The translations under genes and the position numbers were made by a program. This document shows positions 1-8,501 of a DNA stretch of 64,000 bases, piece after piece. How positions within the stretch are numbered: position 1 is the stretch's first letter; each line of letters opens with the position of its first letter. The notes beneath the pieces are model-generated. The model was not told the DNA's origin and did no database searches. It worked only from the letters and a program-made list of their open reading frames with translations. Origin of the DNA: DATNPH01 sp036703315. Lineage in GTDB: Bacteria; Cyanobacteriota; Cyanobacteriia; Cyanobacteriales; Coleofasciculaceae. The DNA is taken from positions 16,852 through 80,851 of the forward strand of contig DATNPH010000106.1 of NCBI GenBank assembly GCA_036703315.1. Direction: 5' to 3'.

Positions 1-948
1 AATCAGGCTGCCGTCTTTCCGTTGTCCTTTGAATGTACAAGAAAGGCTTTTCCTGTGGGCTTGAAAACATTGATTTATCTGCTCAGCAACAAATTCACGG
101 TTGTTGACGGCTATGAGTTCAAATATTGATTCGATAATTATAAAATCGAAAACTGTATACCCAAAAATCGCGGCTACTCCAGGATTCGTGTATATAAATT
201 TCCCTTGGCTAACAATCATATAGATGCCGAGTGTAGAGAGTTTCTCCCCACGCTCAGGTAGCTCCTCTATTTTGTATAACTCCTTGTCTTCTTGCTGCAA
301 GGTTTTGCTTGGCTCGGGTTGTGGCGGCTGGCGTTCAACATAAAGCAAAGCACTTTCAAGAACTAGAGCCATTTGCTCAGAGGTTACTTGCATTAAACGG
401 GCAGATTCTGGGCTGAAATGTCCTGGATTAGAGTGCATCAGGGTAAGAATACTTAACAAGTCCTTGCCCCTGAGGATTGGTACAGCCATTGCCGAGCGAA
501 CGGTGTAAGGCTCATTCGGTAGCGTCAACCAGCGATCGTCACTCATCGTGTCGGTAACCAGTCCAACTTTGCGGTGGTGAACAACCCAGCCAGCCAGACC
601 TTTATCCAGAACCTCCCCCACTAGCTTCTGCTTTAGATCTCGGATGAGGGCACCGCGAGCAAGAATACTTTCAATGACAGTACCATCAGTATCTAGTAAA
701 AACAGGCTACTTTCTTCAGCGTCGGTGAGGTGATTGGAAATTTTTAAGATCTGGTGCAACACAGCTCTGAGCATCAGTGCTCCGGTCGCCGTTTTGCCCG
801 TTGTAACTAAGGTTATCAGTAGCTCATGAAGAGTATCAAAAGCCGTTTTTAGGGTTTTAAGTTCGGCAACTTCTCGGTGCAGTGATACCAACTCCTCGAT
901 TAGCTGTTCTTTGGACTTGGTGTTTTCACTCACATCTACCTCTGTCAC
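1..948 (-). CDS. GAF-PAS sensor protein (C-terminus cut by window edge)
   Basis: This is an open minus-strand frame that runs off base 1, so only about 316 N-terminal residues are present. The likely start is GTG at 948, or a second GTG at 933; a TAG at 979-981 closes the frame upstream. After a short coiled coil comes a GAF domain (roughly residues 30-190; it includes the phrases AGWVVHHRKVG and AMAVPILRGKDLL). A PAS domain then begins and ends at the edge with FKGQRKDGSL, a typical PAS core phrase. The missing C-terminus could be a histidine kinase, a cyclase or nothing catalytic; this cannot be decided here. Signal sensing is inferred from the domains. Confidence 0.75.
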   Translation of the reverse strand, partial: MTEVDVSENTKSKEQLIEELVSLHREVAELKTLKTAFDTLHELLITLVTTGKTATGALMLRAVLHQILKISNHLTDAEESSLFLLDTDGTVIESILARGALIRDLKQKLVGEVLDKGLAGWVVHHRKVGLVTDTMSDDRWLTLPNEPYTVRSAMAVPILRGKDLLSILTLMHSNPGHFSPESARLMQVTSEQMALVLESALLYVERQPPQPEPSKTLQQEDKELYKIEELPERGEKLSTLGIYMIVSQGKFIYTNPGVAAIFGYTVFDFIIIESIFELIAVNNREFVAEQINQCFQAHRKSLSCTFKGQRKDGSLI

Positions 949-1543
949 ACAATTTTGGATTTTGTTCCCTGGTTGAAACTAGGGGCTTGACTTAATTTGC
1001 TAAAATCTAAAACCGAGTTGGGAAAAGATACTTAGGCTGAAGTTTTTGATGACTCCTCATTTCAACTTTAAGTCTATGTTAGACACAGACAATGAGGTGA
1101 AAGGATTGTCGCTTAAGCTTTGAGGCGGATGTCTATGGCTGCACAGCTATCTGTCGTGCTACCTGATCACACATCAATTCGATAGTGTAGAGGTATTGCC
1201 CTGCCCATCCTGCTGCATAATAACATCGTGGCGTTGCAGGGCTTCTAGAGCAGCTTGGACTAGATGGGTTGATTTTCTGTAAAGTTGCGCTGCTACTGGG
1301 TACGCTAGCAAGAGTAGAACAGCAAAGTGCTAGCTCCTATGGAACCTCTTGGCTCACGTTATTTTGCTTGTCTGGAACAGTAGAATGCGATCGCCATGGC
1401 TTTGCGGTTAGCTCAGGCAAATTTTTAGAATGATAGAGGCATTGAAAGATATCCACAAAGGGCGTCCCTACAGAATCATTCTTTGATTTTGCAATGTCAG
1501 ATATGATGTACTTTTCGTTTGAGATGATGACATCTCAATTTCT
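949..1543. other. intergenic region, no gene seen
   Basis: About 600 bases between the GAF-PAS gene and the DsbA-like gene, which are transcribed away from each other. Both promoters should lie here. I see no convincing reading frame, RNA gene or operator. Confidence 0.5.
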
Positions 1544-2329
1544 ATGAGGCGATTTTCAAGCTGGCACGGTTTCCAACCCCAGAGAATATTGAGAGCAATA
1601 GGATTAGTGTTGTTATGCATGACATTGTATAGCTGTTCAATGCCCACACAGGCAAGCAATGCTCAGCTAACAGATGCACAATTGCAAACTAAGGTTGTGC
1701 AAATTATTCGCGACAATCCACAAGTGATTATCGACTCTGTCCAGGCATACCAAAAGAAACAACAGGAGAAACAACAGCAGGCACAGAAGGTATTTTTGGA
1801 TGGGATGAAATCTAATCCAAAATCAGTGATTGGTCAATCCCCTATCACTGGCGCTGCTGAGCAAAAAATTGTGCTGCTAGAATTCTCTGATTTTCAATGC
1901 CCCTATTGTGCAAAGGCTCATCAGACACTCCAGCAGTTTATGACAAGTCATAAGGATAAAGTCACGCTAGTGTACAAGCATTTGCCTCTGACTCAGATTC
2001 ATCCTCAAGCCCTGCCAGCAGCTAAAGCAGCTTGGGCAGCCGGTCAACAGGGAAAATTCTGGGAGTTTCATGATGCGCTGTTTACTCAGCAAGACAAGTT
2101 GGATGAGTCACTCTATGTTGCTACTGCCAAAGCCTTAAATCTAGATCTAAAGCGGTTTGACCAAGAGCGCAATAGTAATACTGCCAGCGCCGCCATTCAG
2201 AAAGATGTTGAAATGGCTCAACAATTGGGAGTTTCAGGTACTCCTTTCCTTGTGCTCAATGGAGAACCGATTTCCGGGGCGGCTGAAACGGCTGAGCTGG
2301 AAGCACTTCTGGCTCAGGTGAGTCAGTAA
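1544..2329 (+). CDS. DsbA-family thiol oxidoreductase, predicted lipoprotein
   Basis: A 261-residue protein with an N-terminal hydrophobic segment and lipobox LYSC (lipidated Cys31). It should therefore be anchored outside the plasma membrane. A charged helical linker (residues 65-85) precedes a thioredoxin fold with the active site CPYC at 119-122, inside EFSDFQCPYC, and the cis-proline loop GVSGTPF near residue 230. These are hallmarks of the DsbA/BdbD/Com1 branch (DSBA-like thioredoxin). The predicted role is disulfide formation or isomerisation in exported proteins. No DsbB or VKOR partner is adjacent. The gene stands alone, with a minus-strand gene converging on it from the right. Confidence 0.85.
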   Translation: MRRFSSWHGFQPQRILRAIGLVLLCMTLYSCSMPTQASNAQLTDAQLQTKVVQIIRDNPQVIIDSVQAYQKKQQEKQQQAQKVFLDGMKSNPKSVIGQSPITGAAEQKIVLLEFSDFQCPYCAKAHQTLQQFMTSHKDKVTLVYKHLPLTQIHPQALPAAKAAWAAGQQGKFWEFHDALFTQQDKLDESLYVATAKALNLDLKRFDQERNSNTASAAIQKDVEMAQQLGVSGTPFLVLNGEPISGAAETAELEALLAQVSQ

Positions 2330-2531
2330 TAATGGTAAGGCGATCGCGCATAGATAAGCTGATAGGCGCTTAAGTTGCACATTTGTGGCTTGGGTGGTCA
2401 AAGGTATTTGGTCAAGAGGTAATTGATAAGCTATTGGCGCTGTGAGGGCTTTAATCATCTATTACCCATTACTAGCCCTAACCAATATGCTTTCTTACAT
2501 GAGCAACAGCTTAACTCTCTTAGCAAGGAGT

Positions 2532-3158
2532 TCAGGAGGGTATCAACGGATAGAACAGTCCATCTCTAGTGTCATACTCCCAACCCACACCCTGGGGGTC
2601 GCGCTCCTGTGACCACCTAGCAAAGTCAACTCTATCTTTATAGCGGCTGATTGCACTGTGAGAGTAAGGATGTCCAGTCTTTGGATTAATTAACCGTCTC
2701 GCTAACTCAGAGTGATTGAGTGGCTCACTGGGAAGCTTAGATTGTTGTAGTTTCGGGGTGGATAATGTGCTTTGTTGACGCTGAATTTGGAAATACTTAT
2801 CCCAACGCTGTTCCAATTCATCAAAACGGCTACGGACTTGGAGTAGTTCTGCTTTCATGTTCTGGTTAACAGTTTCGTTAACCAATTTGTCTAAAGCTGC
2901 CAAGCGCTGCTCAATAGAATCATCAACAAAATTCTTGATCGACTTCACCTGTTCCTGAAACTCGCCAACTTGGGTTAATAGGGACGTTAAGCCATCGGGA
3001 GGAATTTCTTGTGTCCCAAGGATTTGCCGGATCAGCCGTTGCGCAGTCAAGCTTGGGTTTTCCCCTACCTTAGCCTGCTGCATGAGCAGGGCAACCTCTT
3101 CATCTTTGAGGCGCAATGAAATTAACTGATTGCCCATCACTGTACTTACCGATAACAC
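2532..3158 (-). CDS. conserved hypothetical coiled-coil protein
   Basis: A 208-residue protein I do not recognise by name. The N-terminus (QLISLRLKDEEVALLMQQA) resembles a short DNA-binding or antitoxin-like head. Residues 60-135 are a predicted coiled coil. The C-terminus (LARRLINPKTGHPYSHSAISRYKD) looks like a helix-turn-helix segment, followed by a Trp-rich tail. An alternative start is the Met at 3137 (MGNQLISL). A nucleic-acid-binding role is a guess from the helical pattern only. It stands alone and converges with the DsbA-like gene. Confidence 0.6.
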   Translation of the reverse strand: MLSVSTVMGNQLISLRLKDEEVALLMQQAKVGENPSLTAQRLIRQILGTQEIPPDGLTSLLTQVGEFQEQVKSIKNFVDDSIEQRLAALDKLVNETVNQNMKAELLQVRSRFDELEQRWDKYFQIQRQQSTLSTPKLQQSKLPSEPLNHSELARRLINPKTGHPYSHSAISRYKDRVDFARWSQERDPQGVGWEYDTRDGLFYPLIPS

Positions 3159-3591
3159 AGCGTTTTACTCATTGTAGGTAAACTGCTCCCGTCTCCGTGT
3201 AGGAAACGGGAGCTTTTACCAGCTTTCCAGTTATCTAGCACGATGACGGAGTTATACCATTTGGTTTAAAGTTTGGCACATATTCTCTGATTGCTCTCCC
3301 CTTGGCAAGCCGGAGCTTTAGTGTTAGCGCAGTGGGACAAAGTCCCGAGGCTGGGGGGGCAAATGTGACATTGAAAAAGCCAATTGGTATTAGACGAGGT
3401 AGGGAATTAGTGTTAGTTTCTGAATTTTCATCTAATTTCCCTGTTTCGTCTATCCGCATCTTAGCGAGTGGCAGTGGTGACCCGACGGTGAAAGAGTTCG
3501 ATTATGTCTCTAAGCTCGACTTATCCATTTAGCTGAATTTGACTAGGTGCGATCGCTTAGTTGCAGGGCAGAACCTTGGGGATGAATTGAG
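3159..3591. other. intergenic region with only weak reading frames
   Basis: About 430 bases. Overlapping short frames on both strands at 3235-3532 have no family resemblance I trust. The plus frame ends with a phrase (ILASGSGDPTVKEFD) faintly like a WD40 blade, which might be a gene scar. A G-rich run sits at 3354. Confidence 0.4.
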
Positions 3592-4812
3592 TCATGGGCG
3601 ATCGCCATTAACATCACCCTCGATTAGCGTTTCTTCTACCTTCACTTGTGTCTCTAATTGCAAGAAATTATCCAGTTTTTGGTGAATTGTTCTGATTGAA
3701 TCTTTAAGCTCCTGTTGCAGCCCTAGACTAAAACCATTAAAAATTTTTCCTGATAGCTTGAGCTTAACTTCTTGTTGAACAATGCTGCTCAAATTTTCCA
3801 CTTCTTTTTGAATTAATTGAATAGATGAGTTAATTTGTTGTTGAAGTAATTTAGCAGAACGCCTTCGGTCAGTATCTTCTAGCAATTGTTTTCGGATAGC
3901 CTCTTGGATTTGAATAAATCCTAGTTGAACAGCTTGACGAGAATTTTCAAATTTTTGCCAAATCTCTGGCTCAGAATCATTTAATTTAATTCCATATTCA
4001 TTTATTTCTTGCTTAGCTATTTGTCTCAAAGCTTCTACCTTTTTCTTAATCGTTCTACCATAATTCTTTACGGATTTATAAAGTTCCCGAACTCCATAAA
4101 ACGCTTCAATATCAATTTCTTCAATTAAAGTAATGGGATTATCTAGAACTAATTTATTATGCTGACCTAACAAATCATAAGCTTTAATCGTGGGATTTCG
4201 AACCTGAAAAATGGTTCCAGGTAAAAACATCTCTCCCAACACATAGGGAACTAAATCATCAGGATTAACATAGTGAAATATTTTTACATTTCCTTGATAT
4301 TTATCATATTCTTTTGCTGAGATTCCTATAGAATTAAATGTTACTAGAGAATGAATATAATCTGGAACTTCTACAGTCAGTTGTTGCCCGATTTTACCTC
4401 CTAAGCTCTGGCCCACTACATCAGGTTTCATCTCCCTGATAGCCTTGTCCTGTAACCACTCGATCACCCCAATTCTTTTAGCGGCTTGGAACTGCTCATC
4501 AGACTTTGTGAGAACAACATCCGGAATGTCTTTATAAGGCAAAAATTCCGTAGGAAATTCTTCTAATCTACCCCAGTTACCGAAGCCACGAATTACTAAA
4601 ATAGAAGGATTTTCTCCAGAGACTGATATTAGTCCAAGCGCATAAAAACCTGAAAGTTTATGCTGGAATATCCGGTCAACTCGGTACTCTTCTAGGATAA
4701 TTTCACCTTGATAGTGTTTATTGTTATATACACAATAAGGCTTACCGGGTTTTGCAAGTTGCTCATAAATTTTATCAAGCTTATGTCTGACTGTTTGTTG
4801 CTCAAAAGACAA
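3592..4812 (-). CDS. alpha/beta hydrolase (lipase-like) with coiled-coil C-terminus
   Basis: A 406-residue protein. Residues 1-230 show a lipase-like alpha/beta hydrolase pattern: a strand ILVIRGFGNW, the nucleophile elbow GQSLG at 134-138 (Ser136), candidate acid residues Asp185/Asp186 in NPDDLVPY and a candidate His218 in GQHNK. Residues 250-400 are long charged helices, probably coiled coil. No signal peptide is visible. It lies 52 bases downstream of the coiled-coil membrane protein gene at 4865-6376 on the same strand, so the two are probably co-transcribed and may act together. Lipid or ester substrate is inferred from the fold only. Confidence 0.75.
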   Translation of the reverse strand: MSFEQQTVRHKLDKIYEQLAKPGKPYCVYNNKHYQGEIILEEYRVDRIFQHKLSGFYALGLISVSGENPSILVIRGFGNWGRLEEFPTEFLPYKDIPDVVLTKSDEQFQAAKRIGVIEWLQDKAIREMKPDVVGQSLGGKIGQQLTVEVPDYIHSLVTFNSIGISAKEYDKYQGNVKIFHYVNPDDLVPYVLGEMFLPGTIFQVRNPTIKAYDLLGQHNKLVLDNPITLIEEIDIEAFYGVRELYKSVKNYGRTIKKKVEALRQIAKQEINEYGIKLNDSEPEIWQKFENSRQAVQLGFIQIQEAIRKQLLEDTDRRRSAKLLQQQINSSIQLIQKEVENLSSIVQQEVKLKLSGKIFNGFSLGLQQELKDSIRTIHQKLDNFLQLETQVKVEETLIEGDVNGDRP

Positions 4813-4864
4813 TAAGTATCCTCCTAAGTCATGGCATTTTTTAACCTAGCCTTATAAGTAATGA

Positions 4865-6376
4865 CTACTTTGAAGGCGGACGATCCTGGTTGTAAGATAC
4901 AGGTTTTGGCCCTGAATTACGAACATTGATGACTCTACCGAGCAGATCGAACCAAAAAGGTGCCCCCATAGCGAGCGCTATAGCGCTCAAAATCCAACCA
5001 AAAATCCGTTTTAGAAATGGAATACGCCAGCCATAAAAACTCCATTCTTCCCTATATTGTTGCTCTAGGTTAGCAGGATTCCATCCAAGTGGTACGGAGA
5101 CTTCGTCTAATAAGTTTTTTTCAATTGATCTAATTTCTTCTTTTGTCATTCCTAAATTATTAATTGGCTTAACTTCGCTTACTCTATTACTAATAATGCT
5201 ACGGAGTTCAGAATCTTTTGACAATCTACTAGCAATGTGAAAGGTATCAGCATTGGTAAATATAGCAACCAATAAACCTATCAAAAGAGCAACTCCTTTT
5301 GCATTTCGCTTGTATACACCAGATGCTCGATCCATAGATCGATCAAACCAGGTTTCTACTTCTTTTTGGAATTGATTCATTCCCTCTTCTACATTATTAA
5401 TCTTGTTTTGAGCTCGAGTGGCTAGAACAGAAAGACTTTGGATTACTGAATCTGGTAGCTTTTCAATAGCACTTTTATCGACTATATCTTTAACATCTCC
5501 GTATACATCTTGAATTCTTTTATAGGTCTCACTATCTTTAGTTGGAATTCCTTCTCTGATTGCTATGGAATAGTCTCTAAGAGATTTTAAATCTTCTAAA
5601 ACTTCAGGCAAAGTCGGTTGTAGTCCTCCTAGTAAAATTGAGTTGTTTGTAGTATCAAAAGCATCTTCACGCAACGACTTTATCTTCCTCAAAAAAAGTT
5701 TTGATGTCGCGTTATCTGAAAGGATTGCTTCAGCATCTGCAATATATCCATCTAACTGTTTTGACATTCGACTTAAGCTACCATTCAAAGTTGCTTTGTT
5801 ACTTTGAAACTCTCTGACTACTTCTTCATAGCTCAAGCTAAGTTCATTCAATGCTTTTGTTAAGTCCTGTTTTATTTCTTGCTCAGAATTTAATGAATCT
5901 AAAAGAGATGTTATGTACTCTATCAGCTTTTCTTTTAATTTAATTAACCGAGGTTCACTAGCTTTGTGGATCAGCTCAGGAATCTTTAATGTTTCCACTA
6001 AGGTCGTCGCAAATGTTTCTGAAGGAATGTAGGATGGTCCACTCCTTCTACGACCAAAAGTTTTTCTTGGCTTTTTATCCGGATTTTGACTAGATGTTTC
6101 ATCGGTACCTGGGTCGATTTGCTTATATTCCTGATTAAGGGTATTAATTAGTGGATTATTATAAAGTTGATTGGCTAGTTGTATTGCCCTGTCCCTTTCT
6201 GGTGTATCAACTTCACTTCCGCCAGCCAACAATACGTCGATTGAACTTTTTAAATGTTTGGCTCTCCACTGTGAAATAGTTGCAATTAGTTCCTGAATCT
6301 CTGAAGTTAACAAACTCAAAATTAAGAAAACAAAAATCAAGCCAACGGCAATATCTAAAACTAAAGGTAAGTTCAT
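4865..6376 (-). CDS. membrane-anchored coiled-coil protein of unknown function
   Basis: A 503-residue protein. A transmembrane helix sits at the extreme N-terminus (VLDIAVGLIFVFLILSLL, residues 7-24), followed by a long charged helical region (about 30-350). There is then a second hydrophobic helix (GVALLIGLLVAIF, near 363) and a third near residue 465 (IFGWILSAIALAMGAPFWF). This gives a large helical domain between membrane anchors. No enzyme motif is visible. The gene leads a two-gene unit with the alpha/beta hydrolase. A scaffold or membrane-sensing role would be a guess. Composition is more AT-rich than the nitrate genes next door. Confidence 0.7.
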   Translation of the reverse strand: MNLPLVLDIAVGLIFVFLILSLLTSEIQELIATISQWRAKHLKSSIDVLLAGGSEVDTPERDRAIQLANQLYNNPLINTLNQEYKQIDPGTDETSSQNPDKKPRKTFGRRRSGPSYIPSETFATTLVETLKIPELIHKASEPRLIKLKEKLIEYITSLLDSLNSEQEIKQDLTKALNELSLSYEEVVREFQSNKATLNGSLSRMSKQLDGYIADAEAILSDNATSKLFLRKIKSLREDAFDTTNNSILLGGLQPTLPEVLEDLKSLRDYSIAIREGIPTKDSETYKRIQDVYGDVKDIVDKSAIEKLPDSVIQSLSVLATRAQNKINNVEEGMNQFQKEVETWFDRSMDRASGVYKRNAKGVALLIGLLVAIFTNADTFHIASRLSKDSELRSIISNRVSEVKPINNLGMTKEEIRSIEKNLLDEVSVPLGWNPANLEQQYREEWSFYGWRIPFLKRIFGWILSAIALAMGAPFWFDLLGRVINVRNSGPKPVSYNQDRPPSK

Positions 6377-6622
6377 ATTTTTAGAGCCTCAATCCTTTGA
6401 TAAGTGCTTGGTTCTTTAACAAGCTAAAAAGTTTTTAATCGGCATAGAGGTAAATTCTAGATATCTGTAGTACAGACATCTAGATTGCCAGAGATACGCC
6501 AGTTAAATGCACATCAACTTACTTAGTATCCGGTACTATACTCCACTACGATAGAGAGCTTAGAATACCTTAAACAAAATTAAACCAAAAAGTTAGGTTA
6601 AGCAAATCTCTGTATGGCAATG

Positions 6623-7072
6623 TTAAGCTAATTGAAATTCCTTGAGTGCCGGCAAAAAGTTTTTGTTTTCATGACTAGGGCGGCTGAGTTTAATTAGGGC
6701 AAAACGCTGTGCCGGAGTCAAGGCTGCCCATTGTTGAGAAGTCAAGTCTACTCCAAATTCTTGGGCTTTCTCCTGAACGGTAGACGGAATTGCTGCATTC
6801 ATCCAATCAGGATGTTCGTCAACAGGAAGAGCAGATGCTGGTGAACCAGTATGTTCCATAACTCGTTGTTGCAAATATTGCCGATAAGCTTGGATTTCCT
6901 CGGCTGTCGTGCAAGACATCTCTACAAGTGCTTGACGCTCTTTCCAAGTAAACTGGTGCCAGTGTGTCAACTTAAGTTTTATCCCACAGGTATCTAATTT
7001 CATCCGTACTTGCATGGGAATGCAACGTAGTGAATCGACAAAGTCAGCTTCAAATTTAAAGGAATGAGTCAT
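6623..7072 (-). CDS. narM: nitrate reductase-associated protein NarM
   Basis: A 149-residue protein matching the nitrate reductase associated family by overall length and by phrases such as FEADFVDSLRCIPMQVRMKL and LTPAQRFALIKLS. In Synechococcus, NarM is needed for active nitrate reductase; its mechanism is not settled. The gene is on the same strand as narB, about 1.4 kb downstream, with a GNAT gene and a PsiE-type gene in between. It starts only 16 bases after the PsiE-type gene ends, so the two probably share a transcript. Assignment rests on sequence recognition plus location in the nitrate cluster. Confidence 0.9.
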   Translation of the reverse strand: MTHSFKFEADFVDSLRCIPMQVRMKLDTCGIKLKLTHWHQFTWKERQALVEMSCTTAEEIQAYRQYLQQRVMEHTGSPASALPVDEHPDWMNAAIPSTVQEKAQEFGVDLTSQQWAALTPAQRFALIKLSRPSHENKNFLPALKEFQLA

Positions 7073-7088
7073 GATATAAAAATCCTTA

Positions 7089-7556
7089 TTAATCTGATTT
7101 GCTAGGGGGCGTGCGGCGGATAATCCAGTAGCTCATTGACAGAGCAAGAATAGCGATCGCCAAACCAATGATTTCAATTCCTGAAGTTTTTTGGAAATCA
7201 AGAAGAATGATTTTGCGTGCGACCGCCACTAACGATGTGATGATAACTAGCTCGGCTAGAACAACATGCTTTCGCAAATAAACTGTAATATTTTCTAAAA
7301 TTTCCAAGGCAATCAAGATATTTAAAAATAGCCCAAAAATTTCAAATAATGTTTTACTAAAAGAGCCTAGAGGATTATAAAACAGTGCTTTAAAAAGAAA
7401 GACAATTAGGTCACAAACAGCAACCAAGATGACCACCACCATCACTAAAGTCAGGACTTTGGAGACAAAGCCCTCAACTTGGTCTACTCCATCTAGAAAA
7501 TTTTTGTCCCTACAAGAATTCCTAAATAGACTGAGAAATCTTCTCAAGCGCTGCAT
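7089..7556 (-). CDS. PsiE-family membrane protein
   Basis: A 155-residue integral membrane protein with four predicted helices: FVSKVLTLVMVVVILVAVCDLIV, a segment around IFGLFLNILIALEILENI, a segment around VVLAELVIITSLVAVAR and IIGLAIAILALSMSYWII. The layout and the motif ITVYLRKHVVLAELV fit the phosphate-starvation-inducible E (PsiE) family, whose biochemical role is unknown. It sits directly upstream of narM with a 16-base gap. That suggests a link to nitrate use, or simply shared transcription. Confidence 0.75.
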   Translation of the reverse strand: MQRLRRFLSLFRNSCRDKNFLDGVDQVEGFVSKVLTLVMVVVILVAVCDLIVFLFKALFYNPLGSFSKTLFEIFGLFLNILIALEILENITVYLRKHVVLAELVIITSLVAVARKIILLDFQKTSGIEIIGLAIAILALSMSYWIIRRTPPSKSD

Positions 7557-7699
7557 TTTTCTATGATAGATAGCCGCCGCAACAATAGTACCATTGAGCG
7601 TCCTAAACGCTGTAGCACCTAGCTACCTTCAAATCGACGCTAAGCTTCAAGGAACATTGAAGATGTCAGCTGTTTGCTTGTATTTATCAGCCAAGCCAT

Positions 7700-8272
7700 T
7701 CAGTCTGACTGCCAGTTAGGGTTGATTAAACTTGTGAGAATATGATCCTGCCACTGATTGTTGATCATCAGGTAGTCACGGGCGTAACCTTCAACCACAA
7801 AGCCAAGTCGCTTCAAAAGTAGACCACTACGTTGGTTATGGGGAAGGTAAGCTGCCATAATTCGGTGTAGGTTCAATTCAGTAAACACGTAATTGATCGC
7901 TACCTTAAGGGCTTCTGTCATATACCCCTTTCCTTGCTCGACTGCCGCTAAACTGTAGCCAAGCGTACAAGATTGAAATACTGCTCGCACGAAATTGGTA
8001 AAGTTAATCGAGCCAATAATTACGTTTAAGTTGCCCTTCTTATACAGAAAGAGTTTGAGAGACTGACCCGTATTAAAAGCATCTAAGCGTCCTTTGACTT
8101 CAAAGTACCAGTAGCTGTCAGTATAGAAATCTTGACATTTTTTGGGTTCAAAAGGGGCAAGATGAACTTTGTTTGAGGTGTAGTAATCAATGATGGCTGG
8201 AACATCATGACGTTGTGCAAGACGTAGGATAGTTCTTTCGCTTTCGAGAATAATGGGAAAAGCCTTTTCCAT
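7700..8272 (-). CDS. GNAT-family N-acetyltransferase, RimJ/RimL-like
   Basis: A 190-residue protein of usual length for RimJ/RimL-type acetyltransferases. It begins with ILESERTILRLAQRHD. The acetyl-CoA binding region is around EQGKGYMTEAL (Q/RxxGxG/A-like), followed by LNLHRIMAAYLPHNQRSGLLLKRLGFVVEGYARDY, the classic RimJ C-terminal pattern. It probably acetylates a protein N-terminus or a small amine; the substrate is unknown. It lies between narB and the PsiE-narM pair on the same strand, with about 230 bases to narB and 143 to the PsiE-type gene. It may be a passenger of the nitrate cluster. Confidence 0.85.
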   Translation of the reverse strand: MEKAFPIILESERTILRLAQRHDVPAIIDYYTSNKVHLAPFEPKKCQDFYTDSYWYFEVKGRLDAFNTGQSLKLFLYKKGNLNVIIGSINFTNFVRAVFQSCTLGYSLAAVEQGKGYMTEALKVAINYVFTELNLHRIMAAYLPHNQRSGLLLKRLGFVVEGYARDYLMINNQWQDHILTSLINPNWQSD

Positions 8273-8501
8273 CGCCCTTCGTTGTTGTTTGCCTTGACTG
8301 AACTCTATTGACCCTAGGGAAAAAGTAGTTGTTGTTAGGAAAAACCCAGCTTAGGGGGCGGCCCTAACCCTAGATGGGCTCGCGATGGTTCCCAAACCTC
8401 GACTGGCACCTCGTGCAAGGGGTTGATCGATGGTTAAGTTAAGCCAGTGCTATTCCGCTTAGGTCAGTATGACATTTAACGGCGTCAGTCTGAATTTTGT
8501 C

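Noticed and set aside
3235..3532. Overlapping short frames on both strands, one with a WD40-like phrase
   Set aside because: One weak phrase is not enough; no repeat pattern or neighbour supports a WD40 gene.
7607..7623. NtcA-like site GTAGCACCTAGCTAC near the PsiE-type gene
   Set aside because: The spacer is nine bases instead of eight and no -10 box at the right distance was found.
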